A stretch of 34,025 nt of DNA from Chloroflexota bacterium. GTDB taxonomy: Bacteria; Chloroflexota; Anaerolineae; Anaerolineales; Villigracilaceae. Positions 22,190 through 30,396 of the stretch are shown in pieces. The notes under the pieces were generated by a model. That model did no database searches. It was given only the letters and a program-made list of their open reading frames with translations, and was not told the origin of the DNA. Where the stretch lies: the NCBI GenBank assembly GCA_023459215.1, contig JAEWVF010000085.1:1-34025 (forward strand), read 5' to 3'. The translations under genes were made by a program, and so were the position numbers. Numbering within the stretch: the first letter of the stretch is position 1; each line of letters starts with the position of its first letter.

Positions 22190-23290
22190 CTAGCGAATGG
22201 CCTGTTCGGTCTCCGGGTCAAAGATGTGGAACTTGTCCATGTTGAAGGAGACTTCGACCTCGTCACCGACTTTGAAGTTGGTGCGCGGATCGATGCGGGC
22301 GACAAAGTTGTTGCTGCCAGTGACCAGGTAGAGGAAGATCTCGTTACCCATCAACTCGATCACATCCACTTTGCACTTGACTTTTTCAGCGTGGATCGCG
22401 GGCGGGAGGTACATCGGGTTGTAGACATCCTCAGGGCGGATACCAAAGACAATCTTCTTGCCAACCAGTTTTTCGTAGGGGCCAGTCAGGTGGGAAGGAA
22501 TGGCAACAGCGCCGGAACCCAGGTCAACCACCAGTTTGTCATCGGCGCGCTTGAGGGTGCCGGGGAAGAAGTTCATCGCCGGGGAGCCAATGAAACCAGC
22601 CACGAACATGTTGGCGGGGGTATCATAGAGCACCTGGGGGGTATCCAACTGCTGGAGGGCGCCCTTGTTGATGACCGCGATGCGCGAGGCCATAGTCATG
22701 GCTTCGGTCTGATCGTGGGTCACGTAGATGAAGGTGGTTTGCAAGCGCTGGTGCAACTTGCTGATCTCGGCGCGGGTTTGAACGCGCAGCTTGGCATCCA
22801 GGTTCGAGAGCGGTTCATCGAACAGGAAGACCTTCGGGTTACGCACGATGGCGCGACCAACAGCAACGCGCTGGCGCTGGCCGCCGGAGAGTTGGCGCGG
22901 CTTGCGGTCGAGCAGTTCCTGGATACCCAGGATTTCAGCCGCTTCCTGAACGCGCTTCTTGATTTCATCCTTCGGGGTATTGCGCAGCTTGAGACTGAAA
23001 GCCATGTTGTCGAAGACAGACATGTGCGGATACAGCGCATAGGATTGGAACACCATCGCAATATCACGATCCTTGGGGGGCACATCGTTGACGACACGAT
23101 CCCCAATTAAGATTTGCCCGCTCGTGATTTCTTCCAAGCCTGCAAGCAAACGCAGAGCAGTGGTTTTGCCACAACCGGACGGGCCAACGAAAACAAGGAA
23201 TTCCTTATCTTCGATGTGGAAATTCAGGTCATTCACCGCGCGAACGTTCCCAAATTCCTTTACAACATGGTCATAAGTTACACTAGCCAT
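22190..23290 (-). CDS. ABC transporter ATP-binding protein, UgpC/MsmK/MalK type
   Basis: 366 residues; AGGAGG lies 5 nt before the ATG. Walker A GPSGCGKT at 36-43, Q-loop MVFQSYALYPHMSV, signature LSGGQRQR at about 134, Walker B VFLFDEPLSNLD and the H-loop YVTHDQTEAM are all intact. The C-terminal OB-fold/TOBE region (about 240-366) includes FGIRPEDV, characteristic of the CUT1 carbohydrate-importer group. It energises import of sugars or glycerol-3-phosphate. No permease or binding-protein gene adjoins it, so it may be a shared ATPase of MsmX/MsmK type serving several permeases. A promoter with a dyad lies upstream, and mutS is divergent. Confidence 0.93.
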   Translation of the reverse strand: MASVTYDHVVKEFGNVRAVNDLNFHIEDKEFLVFVGPSGCGKTTALRLLAGLEEITSGQILIGDRVVNDVPPKDRDIAMVFQSYALYPHMSVFDNMAFSLKLRNTPKDEIKKRVQEAAEILGIQELLDRKPRQLSGGQRQRVAVGRAIVRNPKVFLFDEPLSNLDAKLRVQTRAEISKLHQRLQTTFIYVTHDQTEAMTMASRIAVINKGALQQLDTPQVLYDTPANMFVAGFIGSPAMNFFPGTLKRADDKLVVDLGSGAVAIPSHLTGPYEKLVGKKIVFGIRPEDVYNPMYLPPAIHAEKVKCKVDVIELMGNEIFLYLVTGSNNFVARIDPRTNFKVGDEVEVSFNMDKFHIFDPETEQAIR

Positions 23291-23307
23291 TTCAACCTCC
23301 TTCTAGG

Positions 23308-23348
23308 AATATAGTGACTATATTATATCGCATGCTGTCCTATTTCAA
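23308..23348 (-). promoter_or_regulatory. Promoter and possible operator of the ABC ATPase gene
   Basis: A consensus TATAAT on the minus strand (23327-23322), with TTGAAA (23348-23343) 15 bp upstream. Overlapping the start region is a perfect 8-bp-armed dyad, AATATAGT-G-ACTATATT (23308-23324). A further half-site (GTCACTAT, 23359-23366) lies near the mutS start. A repressor site is inferred. Confidence 0.55.
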
Positions 23349-23396
23349 ACTGACAAATGTCACTATTTTTTGCGGTTTCGCATTAAAATCACCCGC

Positions 23397-25967
23397 ATGA
23401 GCAGCGAAGATGTCACTCCCGTCCGCCAGCAATACCTTGACCTGAAACGCCAATACCAGGACTGTATCCTTTTCTTTCGTCTGGGCGATTTTTACGAAAC
23501 CTTTGACCAGGATGCCGAAATCGTTTCGCGCGAGTTGGACATCGTCCTGACCTCCCGTCCGGTCGGCGGAGGAGTGCGCGTGCCCCTGGCCGGCATCCCC
23601 TATCACGCTGTAGACAACTACCTCGTGCGGCTGATCGAGAAAGGCCTGCGGGTCGCTATCGCCGAACAAGTCGGTGAAATGCCCGCCAAGGGCATCTTCC
23701 CGCGCAAAGTGGTGCGGGTTGTCACCCCTGGAACGCTGATCGAACCCAGTCTGCTGCCCGGCGACGCCAACAACTACCTGGCTGCGGTGGTCATCGATGG
23801 GGAGCGGGCCGGGATTGGCTATGTGGACATCTCCACCGGCGAGTTTGCCGTTACCGAACTGCACAGTCCCGACATCCAGGCCGCGATTCGCGCCGAATTG
23901 ACCCGCCTGCGCCCGGCTGAAATCATCCACCCCGACAACCAGGTGCTGCTCAACGGCATCGGCGGTCATATCACCCCCTGGTCAGCCTGGCGTTTCGAGC
24001 CGGGCAAAGCCAACGAAACGGTAATCAGCCACTTCAAAGTCGCCGCGCTGGACGGTTTCGGGCTGAAAGGCCAGCCCCTGCCAGTACGCGCCGCCGGGGG
24101 CATCCTGCTCTATCTGCGCGAGACCGAACCTGCCGCCCTGGAACTGCTCACCAGCCTGCGGGTCTACTCCACCTCCGAATTTATGTCGCTCGATGCGGCA
24201 ACACGCCGCAACCTGGAACTCACCGAGACCCTGCGCGGCGAAAACAAAGGTTCCCTGCTCAGCATCCTCGACCAGACCGTAACCCCGATGGGCAAACGCC
24301 TGCTGCGTCAATGGGTCAGCCAGCCGTTGCTCGATCTCGCCAAAATCGAAAACCGTCAAAACGGCGTGGAATATTTTTTCAGTCGGTCGATGCTGCGGGC
24401 CGAATTGCGGGCAGCGCTCAAGCCACTCGGCGACCTGGAACGCCTGACCAACCGGATCATGTCCGGGCATGCCCAGCCGCGCGACCTGGTTGGGATGCGC
24501 GAAACACTGACCCGCCTGCCGGCTGTCCTGAACCATTTGCCGGCCGCCGGGGATGAAAACCCGCTGGCGCACGCCACCCGCAACCTGACTCCGTGCAACG
24601 AGGAACTCAACCTGCTGGTCACGGCCATCGCCGAAGAACCGCCCGCCACCCTGCAAAACACGGGCATCATCCGCCCCGGTTATTCCGCGGAACTGGACGG
24701 GGTGATCGAGGCCTCGCGCCATGCCCGTGAGTGGATCAACAACCTCGAAGCGGTCGAACGCGAACGAACCAACATCAAAACGCTGAAGGTTGGCTACAAC
24801 AAGGTTTTTGGCTACTACATCGAAATCTCCGCCGGGCAGGCCGCCAATGCCCCGAGCCACTACATCCGCAAACAGACACTGGTCAACGCCGAGCGTTACA
24901 TCACCCCGGAGATGAAAGAATACGAAACGCTGGTGCTGAACGCCGAGGAACGCATCCGCGAAATCGAGTTGCGCCTATTCAAGGAAATCTGCGCCACGCT
25001 GGCTCGCTCTTCACAAAACCTGCTCGCCAGCGCCCGTGCCCTGGCCGAACTGGATGGGCTGGCCGCCCTGGCGGAAGCAGCCGCACTCGGCGGCTATACC
25101 CGCCCGAAGGTGGTCGAAGGCAGCACACTCGATATTCACGAGGGACGCCACCCGGTGGTGGAAACCAGCCTGCAAGGGGAACGCTTCGTCCCCAACGATA
25201 TTACCTTTGAGACCGGCGAAATTGTGCGCGTGATTACCGGCCCCAACATGAGCGGTAAATCGACCTACCTGCGCACCGCCGCATTGATCGTATTGATGGC
25301 GCAAATGGGCAGTTTTGTCCCGGCCCAATCAGCGGTCATCGGCCTAACCGACCGCATCTTCACCCGCATCGGCGCCCAGGACGAAATCCACGCCGGACAA
25401 TCGACCTTCATGGTTGAGATGATCGAAGCCGCCAACATCCTGAACCATGCCACATCCCGCTCCCTGCTCATTCTGGATGAAATCGGGCGCGGAACCAGCA
25501 CCTACGACGGCGTCTCAATTGCCTGGGCGATGATCGAGTACATTCATAACCATCCGCACCTGCGCGCCAAGACCCTGTTCGCCACCCATTACCACGAGTT
25601 GACCCAATTGGCCGACCTGCTGCCGGGCGTGCGCAACTACAACGTCGCCGTGACCGAGGCCGACGGAACAGTGGTTTTCCTGCACAAAATCATCCCGGGC
25701 GGCGCAGACCGCTCCTACGGTATCCACGTTGCCCAACTGGCCGGGCTGCCCAGGCCGGTCATCCAGCGCGCCAACGAGATCATGTTCGAACTAGAAAAAA
25801 GCTCAGGGCGGGCCGTCAAAATCAACCCGGTGGCCGCCCAACAAGTTGCCCTGTTCCCGGAAACCAACCCGCTGCTGGATGAACTTAAGAACCTGGATAC
25901 CAATTCACTTTCGCCGATTGAGGCCCTGAATCGGCTGTTCGAATGGCAGAAAAAATTTCTCAAATAA
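23397..25967 (+). CDS. mutS: DNA mismatch repair protein MutS
   Basis: About 856 residues from the ATG at 23397; a TTG nine codons upstream (23370) is possible but has no ribosome site. TAAAAT at 23384-23389 lies 7 nt before the ATG, so the mRNA may be leaderless. The mismatch-binding Phe-x-Glu is in FFRLGDFYETF near the N-terminus. Connector, lever and clamp domains follow. The ATPase has GPNMSGKST at about 615, MAQMGSFVPA, Walker B LLILDEIGRGTSTYDG and FATHYHEL. MutS recognises base mismatches and recruits MutL, which is not in the window. Length matches MutS1. A strong terminator follows. Confidence 0.97.
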   Translation: MSSEDVTPVRQQYLDLKRQYQDCILFFRLGDFYETFDQDAEIVSRELDIVLTSRPVGGGVRVPLAGIPYHAVDNYLVRLIEKGLRVAIAEQVGEMPAKGIFPRKVVRVVTPGTLIEPSLLPGDANNYLAAVVIDGERAGIGYVDISTGEFAVTELHSPDIQAAIRAELTRLRPAEIIHPDNQVLLNGIGGHITPWSAWRFEPGKANETVISHFKVAALDGFGLKGQPLPVRAAGGILLYLRETEPAALELLTSLRVYSTSEFMSLDAATRRNLELTETLRGENKGSLLSILDQTVTPMGKRLLRQWVSQPLLDLAKIENRQNGVEYFFSRSMLRAELRAALKPLGDLERLTNRIMSGHAQPRDLVGMRETLTRLPAVLNHLPAAGDENPLAHATRNLTPCNEELNLLVTAIAEEPPATLQNTGIIRPGYSAELDGVIEASRHAREWINNLEAVERERTNIKTLKVGYNKVFGYYIEISAGQAANAPSHYIRKQTLVNAERYITPEMKEYETLVLNAEERIREIELRLFKEICATLARSSQNLLASARALAELDGLAALAEAAALGGYTRPKVVEGSTLDIHEGRHPVVETSLQGERFVPNDITFETGEIVRVITGPNMSGKSTYLRTAALIVLMAQMGSFVPAQSAVIGLTDRIFTRIGAQDEIHAGQSTFMVEMIEAANILNHATSRSLLILDEIGRGTSTYDGVSIAWAMIEYIHNHPHLRAKTLFATHYHELTQLADLLPGVRNYNVAVTEADGTVVFLHKIIPGGADRSYGIHVAQLAGLPRPVIQRANEIMFELEKSSGRAVKINPVAAQQVALFPETNPLLDELKNLDTNSLSPIEALNRLFEWQKKFLK

Positions 25968-25987
25968 GAAAGACACAGACAGGCAAT

Positions 25988-26022
25988 AAAAAAGAGAGAA
26001 GCGCGCGGCTTCTCTCTTTTTT
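25988..26022. terminator. Strong bidirectional intrinsic terminator
   Basis: A 15-bp perfect stem (25988-26002 with 26008-26022) and a 5-nt loop. The arms end in A6 and T6, so a U-tract is formed in both directions. It separates convergent mutS and hppA. Confidence 0.93.
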
Positions 26023-26038
26023 GTTCGAGATGCAGGAA

Positions 26039-28369
26039 CTACTTGGTCAAAGATTGAACCGTGGCCTTTGAGCGGAAAATCGCCCAAACGGTGGCGGCCA
26101 AAAGTGCTACCGCAATCGTCACCACAACCCAGTTAATCGAACCATCCGCATTCTGGATGGGGTATTTGACGATAATCGGGGCGGCCAACAGGGAAACCAG
26201 GTTGGCAACCTTGATCATCGGGTTGAGAGCCGGGCCGGCTGTATCCTTCATCGGATCGCCGACGGTGTCACCCACCACGCCCGCCTTGTGGCGTTCGGAA
26301 CCCTTACCAGTGTTCCTGACCAGGTCGCGCGGCTCATCTTCGATGGCTTTCTTGGCATTGTCCCAGGCACCGCCGGCGTTCGACATAAAGACCGCCAGGA
26401 GTTGGCCGGAGAGAATGATACCGGCCAGGAAACCGCCCAGGGCTTCGACCTGCAGAACCAAACCGACGACAAGCGGCATCAAAACCGAGATGGTCGCCAG
26501 CGGGATGAGTTCCTTCTGGGCCGAAGCGGTGGAGATACCAACCACCTGAGCATAATCGGGCTTGACGGTGCCTTCCATGATGCCAGGGATTTTGAACTGG
26601 CGGCGGACTTCATCCACGATCAGACCGGCTGCGCGGCTAACGGCGCGGATCGAGAGCGAGGAAAAGAGCCAGGGCAAAGCGCCGCCCAAGAGCAAACCGA
26701 TGAAGACGCGGGTGTCCGAAATACGGATGGCATCCATAACCACCTGTCCAAGCTGGGCTTGCACGCGGCCAACATCGGTGATGTAGGAAGCGAACAGGGA
26801 AACCGCCGCGATAACAGCAGAGGCAATTGCAACACCCTTGGTGATGGCCTTGGTGGTGTTGCCAACCGCATCCAGGTCGGCCATGATCTGGCGGGCCTTC
26901 TTGGTTTCCTTATCTTCCATATCGTGCCAGGCCATTTCGCCAATACCATTGGCATTGTCCGAAATCGGGCCGTAGGAGTCCATGGCGACATTGTTACCGG
27001 TATGGCTGAGCATACCGATACCAATCATGGCCACCGCATACAACACATAAACCGGGCCATCCCCGCTGTAGAGCACCAGGGCAGCAATAAAGCTGATCAC
27101 AATCACAACCAAAGCCCAAACGCTCGATTCCATACCAACCGAAAGACCGGAAAGAATGGTTGTGGCAGGGCCAGTGCCGGTGGACTGAACGATTTCCTTG
27201 ACCGGGGCTTTCTTGGTCGAGGTGAAGTACGAGGTCAGCGGGTTGAAGGCCACCGCCAGGCCAACGCCAACCGCCGTCAAGCCAGCCAAACGCCAGTCAT
27301 TGGCGTAAGTCAGGGCCAGCCAGAACGAAACGGCAACGGTGAAGATACTGGAAACTTCATACGAGCGGAACATCGACTCTTCCGCATCGTGGGCGCGACC
27401 AATCAGGGGCAGATCGAGCTTTTCCCAGATCGGCACGGTGAATGTACCGATAATGGAGGAAATCACACCCACAGCGCGGATGATCAGCGGGAAAACAATC
27501 CACTTCAGGTCGCCGGTAATCGCCACCAGCGAAAGGCCGAGGATCAAGCCGGAGACGATGGTAACTTCGTATGACTCGAAGATGTCAGCGGCCATACCGG
27601 CGCAGTCGCCAACGTTGTCGCCCACCAGGTCGGCCACCACGGCAGCGTTGCGTGGGTCATCTTCGGGAATATCCTTTTCGACTTTGCCAACCAGGTCAGC
27701 GCCGACATCGGCAGCTTTGGTGTAAATACCACCACCTACGCGCATGAAGAGCGCCAGCAGGGTGCCGCCAAAGCCGAAACCGAGCAGAGCATCGGGAGCG
27801 GCCTTACCAAAAGCAATGAAGATGATGGTACCGCCGAGGAGGCCCAGACCGTCGGTCAACATACCAGTATAAGTACCGGCATAATAAGCAATCGACAAGG
27901 CTTCATTGAAACCGCGGCGCGAAGCAGCGGCCACGCGCACATTGGCCTGGACAGCCATGCGCATACCCCATTGACCGACAATCAAAGAAAAGGACGCGCC
28001 CATGATAAAAGCAATGGTACGTCCGATGGCGACAATGAGAATCGTGGATTGTTCGCCCAGCATGTGGAATTCTTCCTGCGCTTCCAGGCTGGGGGGAACA
28101 ACATAAACACTCAAGAACATAACCACCGTCAAAACAGCAATCAACGGCAGGATGGTTTTGAGCTGGCGGCTCAAGTAGGAATCTGCGCCAACGCGAATGG
28201 CGTTCCAGATTTCCTGCATCTTTTTCGTGCCCTGGTCTTTCTTGAGCACCGTGCTGCGCAGCCACCAGGCATACGCCAGACTAATAAATGCGGCGAGAAG
28301 CACCGCAAGCATGGCAATCTGTTCAAAGGCGTTCAAGCCATGACGACTGCCCAACCATAAAATATCCAT
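26039..28369 (-). CDS. hppA: Membrane-bound proton-translocating pyrophosphatase, K+-independent type
   Basis: 776 residues, about 16 membrane helices. The start is the ATG at 28369 with GGAGG 5 nt upstream; 20 more codons are open upstream but lack a ribosome site. Pyrophosphate-binding signatures are DVGADLVGKVEKDIPEDDPR and VADLVGDNVGDCAGMAADIF, with a C-terminal KAGVVGDTVGDPMKDTAGPA. The segment GNTTKAITKG has Lys at the position that, in this family, marks K+-independent H+-pumps; K+-dependent ones have Ala. It couples pyrophosphate hydrolysis to proton export, conserving energy from biosynthetic PPi. It has its own promoter and shares a terminator with mutS. Proton specificity is inferred from subfamily. 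Confidence 0.95.
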   Translation of the reverse strand: MDILWLGSRHGLNAFEQIAMLAVLLAAFISLAYAWWLRSTVLKKDQGTKKMQEIWNAIRVGADSYLSRQLKTILPLIAVLTVVMFLSVYVVPPSLEAQEEFHMLGEQSTILIVAIGRTIAFIMGASFSLIVGQWGMRMAVQANVRVAAASRRGFNEALSIAYYAGTYTGMLTDGLGLLGGTIIFIAFGKAAPDALLGFGFGGTLLALFMRVGGGIYTKAADVGADLVGKVEKDIPEDDPRNAAVVADLVGDNVGDCAGMAADIFESYEVTIVSGLILGLSLVAITGDLKWIVFPLIIRAVGVISSIIGTFTVPIWEKLDLPLIGRAHDAEESMFRSYEVSSIFTVAVSFWLALTYANDWRLAGLTAVGVGLAVAFNPLTSYFTSTKKAPVKEIVQSTGTGPATTILSGLSVGMESSVWALVVIVISFIAALVLYSGDGPVYVLYAVAMIGIGMLSHTGNNVAMDSYGPISDNANGIGEMAWHDMEDKETKKARQIMADLDAVGNTTKAITKGVAIASAVIAAVSLFASYITDVGRVQAQLGQVVMDAIRISDTRVFIGLLLGGALPWLFSSLSIRAVSRAAGLIVDEVRRQFKIPGIMEGTVKPDYAQVVGISTASAQKELIPLATISVLMPLVVGLVLQVEALGGFLAGIILSGQLLAVFMSNAGGAWDNAKKAIEDEPRDLVRNTGKGSERHKAGVVGDTVGDPMKDTAGPALNPMIKVANLVSLLAAPIIVKYPIQNADGSINWVVVTIAVALLAATVWAIFRSKATVQSLTK

Positions 28370-28401
28370 ATTGCCTCCGTGCAAACATAAAGTATGATAC
28401 A

Positions 28402-28427
28402 GAAAATGGCATGTTGTTACCATTTTC
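28402..28427 (-). promoter_or_regulatory. Hairpin in the hppA mRNA leader
   Basis: GAAAATGG (28402-28409) pairs with CCATTTTC (28420-28427) across a 10-nt loop. It falls inside the roughly 62-nt leader predicted from the hppA promoter. No riboswitch family was recognised; it may affect stability or translation. Confidence 0.4.
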
Positions 28428-28437
28428 ACAAAGCATT

Positions 28438-28466
28438 AGTATAGTATAAAGAGAAAAATATCACAA
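28438..28466 (-). promoter_or_regulatory. Promoter of hppA
   Basis: On the minus strand TTGTGA (28466-28461) and TATACT (28443-28438) are separated by 17 bp. This predicts a start near 28431 and a leader of about 62 nt. The region is strongly AT-rich. Confidence 0.65.
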
Positions 28467-28595
28467 TTCAATCTGTCATTTTTCGCTTTTTTTTAGACAT
28501 TCGACATCATTTTTAACCCCAAAGAATTAAAAAGGGCGCGCTAGCGGGAATCAAGCATTGTCATATTAACCATTTATTAGAAAATAAAAAAACTA

Positions 28596-28625
28596 TTGAC
28601 TCCGTAACCAAAATTATTGTATAGT
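28596..28625 (+). promoter_or_regulatory. Promoter of the Gld-type ABC operon
   Basis: TTGACT (28596-28601) and TATAGT (28620-28625) with an 18-bp spacer, each matching consensus at 5 of 6. It predicts a leader of about 85 nt before the ATG at 28717. Between 28467 and 28595 I see only AT-rich spacer. Confidence 0.7.
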
Positions 28626-28716
28626 GTTAGACGGTTGTCAAACCAATACTGGCACTGCCGCCATCTGGCTGCTGTGCCTTTAATTTCGCAAAATTTTTTA
28701 GTCACCAGGAGACTGC

Positions 28717-29649
28717 ATGATCCAGGTTTCCAATCTCACCAAGGATTATGGCGCCCGGCGCGCCATAGACGGACTCAATTTCGAAGCCCAGCAGGGCGAA
28801 ATCACCGGATTCCTCGGGCCAAACGGCGCGGGGAAAACGACCACGATGCGCATCTTGACCGGCTACATGCCCCCCAGCGACGGCACAGCCACCATCGCGG
28901 GATATGATGTTGTACAGGAATCGCTCGAAGTGCGCAAGCGGGTCGGCTACCTGCCGGAAACGGTTCCGCTATATACGGAAATGACCGTTTTCGACTACCT
29001 GAAATTTATGGCCGACCTGCGGCACATTCCGAACGCCGAGGATGTTGTCGAAGAAACGCTGGAGATGGTCGGCCTGCTCGACCGGGCGGGCGGGTTCATC
29101 GGCAACCTATCGAAAGGGATGCGCCAACGCATTGGCCTGGCCCAGGCGCTGCTGCACCGGCCCGAAGTGCTGATCCTGGACGAGCCAACCATCGGCCTCG
29201 ATCCGGCCCAGATCATCGAAGTGCGCAACCTGATCCGCGAAATCGGCAAGGAACGCACGGTGCTGCTTTCGACCCACATCCTGTCCGAAGCGCAGCAACT
29301 TTGCGACCGGATTCTCATCATTAACAAGGGCAAAATCGTCGCCGAGGACACCCCCAAGAATCTGCAATCCCGGCTGGCGGGTGCGCAGCGCGTCCAGCTC
29401 ACTTTGCGCGGCAACGCGGCCAGGGCGGCGGAAACGATCGGGCGGCTGGGCGGAGTCCAGGCCGTCAGCATCCAAAACGAAAACAGCCTGGAGTTCCAAT
29501 ACGATACCCAGGATGATATCCGCCCGGCTGTGGCGCGGGCTGTCATCGAGGCCAAGCTGGATTTGCTTGAAATGCGCGCGGCCAGCCTGAGCCTGGAAGA
29601 AATCTTCTTACAATTGACCAGGGATGATCCTGCCAAGAGCGAGGAATAA
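28717..29649 (+). CDS. ABC transporter ATP-binding protein, GldA/CcmA-like
   Basis: 310 residues; CAGGAG lies 7 nt before the ATG. Walker A GPNGAGKT at 34-41, Q-loop near YLPETVPLYTEMTVFDYL, signature LSKGMRQR, Walker B VLILDEPTIGLDP and switch LLSTHILSEA are complete. The C-terminal 80 residues, ending EEIFLQLTRD, are typical of exporter-type ATPases that pair with ABC-2 permeases. It is the first gene of a four-gene operon: permease, GldG-like protein, DUF4340-like protein. In Bacteroidota the GldAFG proteins take part in gliding; in other phyla the substrate is unknown. Gap to the permease is 3 bp. Confidence 0.93.
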   Translation: MIQVSNLTKDYGARRAIDGLNFEAQQGEITGFLGPNGAGKTTTMRILTGYMPPSDGTATIAGYDVVQESLEVRKRVGYLPETVPLYTEMTVFDYLKFMADLRHIPNAEDVVEETLEMVGLLDRAGGFIGNLSKGMRQRIGLAQALLHRPEVLILDEPTIGLDPAQIIEVRNLIREIGKERTVLLSTHILSEAQQLCDRILIINKGKIVAEDTPKNLQSRLAGAQRVQLTLRGNAARAAETIGRLGGVQAVSIQNENSLEFQYDTQDDIRPAVARAVIEAKLDLLEMRAASLSLEEIFLQLTRDDPAKSEE

Positions 29650-29652
29650 ACC

Positions 29653-30396
29653 ATGCGCAACATCTGGACCATTGCCAAACGAGAATATGATCTTTACTTT
29701 ATCAGTCCGGTCGCTTACGCTGTGGCTTTGCTTTTCTTGAGCATTATCGGACTGATTTTTGCCTTGAATATTTTGTCGATCACTTTGAGCCAGTTCGGCT
29801 TTGCGCCCGCACCCGATCCGCGGATTGTCACCGGGCCGATGGCCTTCCTGATGGTGCTGGCGACCCCGGCCCTGACCATGCGCCTGCTGGCGGATGAAGT
29901 GCGCATGGGCACCATGGAACTGCTGCTGACCGCCCCGGTCCGCGATTACGAACTGGTGGTTGGCAAGTGGCTGGGCGCATTCCTGTTCATGCTGACGCTG
30001 ATTGGCGCGAGCCTGGTTTTCCCGCTGATCATGCAGCAGGTTACCGATCCGGGCATCGACCAGATGCTGATGGTTTCCGGCTACCTGGGAGTCATCCTGT
30101 TGGCCGCTGCGTTTTTATCGATTGGTGTTGGTATTTCGGCCATCTTCAGCAACCAGATTGCGGCATTTTTTACCACGATGATTACTTTTGTCGTCCTGTG
30201 GTGGCTGATCGGCGCCCCGGCCAGCATCCTGCCGAGCGGCGGCGAAGTTTTTCGTTACCTTGATATGAGCGCTCATTTTTACGAGAGTTTTAATGAAGGG
30301 CGTGTGACCCTGGCAGCCGTTTCCTATTACCTGAGCCTGACCGCCCTGGGACTCTTCATCGGCACAACAGCCATCGAAACACGGAGGTGGCGCTAA
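29653..30396 (+). CDS. ABC-2-type permease, GldF-like
   Basis: 247 residues with six membrane helices (about 17-40, 55-75, 103-125, 142-165, 172-190 and 222-240). MRNIWTIAKREYDLYFISPVAYAV is the usual start of this permease group. GAGGAA lies a few nt upstream, near the stop of the ATPase gene. The stop codon overlaps the next start by one base (TAATG), implying translational coupling. It is the membrane partner of the upstream ATPase. Substrate unknown. Confidence 0.9.
   Translation: MRNIWTIAKREYDLYFISPVAYAVALLFLSIIGLIFALNILSITLSQFGFAPAPDPRIVTGPMAFLMVLATPALTMRLLADEVRMGTMELLLTAPVRDYELVVGKWLGAFLFMLTLIGASLVFPLIMQQVTDPGIDQMLMVSGYLGVILLAAAFLSIGVGISAIFSNQIAAFFTTMITFVVLWWLIGAPASILPSGGEVFRYLDMSAHFYESFNEGRVTLAAVSYYLSLTALGLFIGTTAIETRRWR

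Noticed and set aside
26288..27574. 428-codon open frame on the plus strand antisense to hppA
   Set aside because: It has no family features, is rich in His, Asn and Gly as expected for a shadow frame, and lies entirely opposite the clear pyrophosphatase gene.
28370..28429. 20-codon extension of hppA
   Set aside because: It covers the predicted leader hairpin and lacks a ribosome site; GGAGG precedes the ATG at 28369.
28414..28431. CRP-like site (TGTGA-N6-TAACA) in the hppA leader
   Set aside because: The second half is imperfect, the site lies downstream of the start of transcription, and it overlaps the leader hairpin, so chance is likely.
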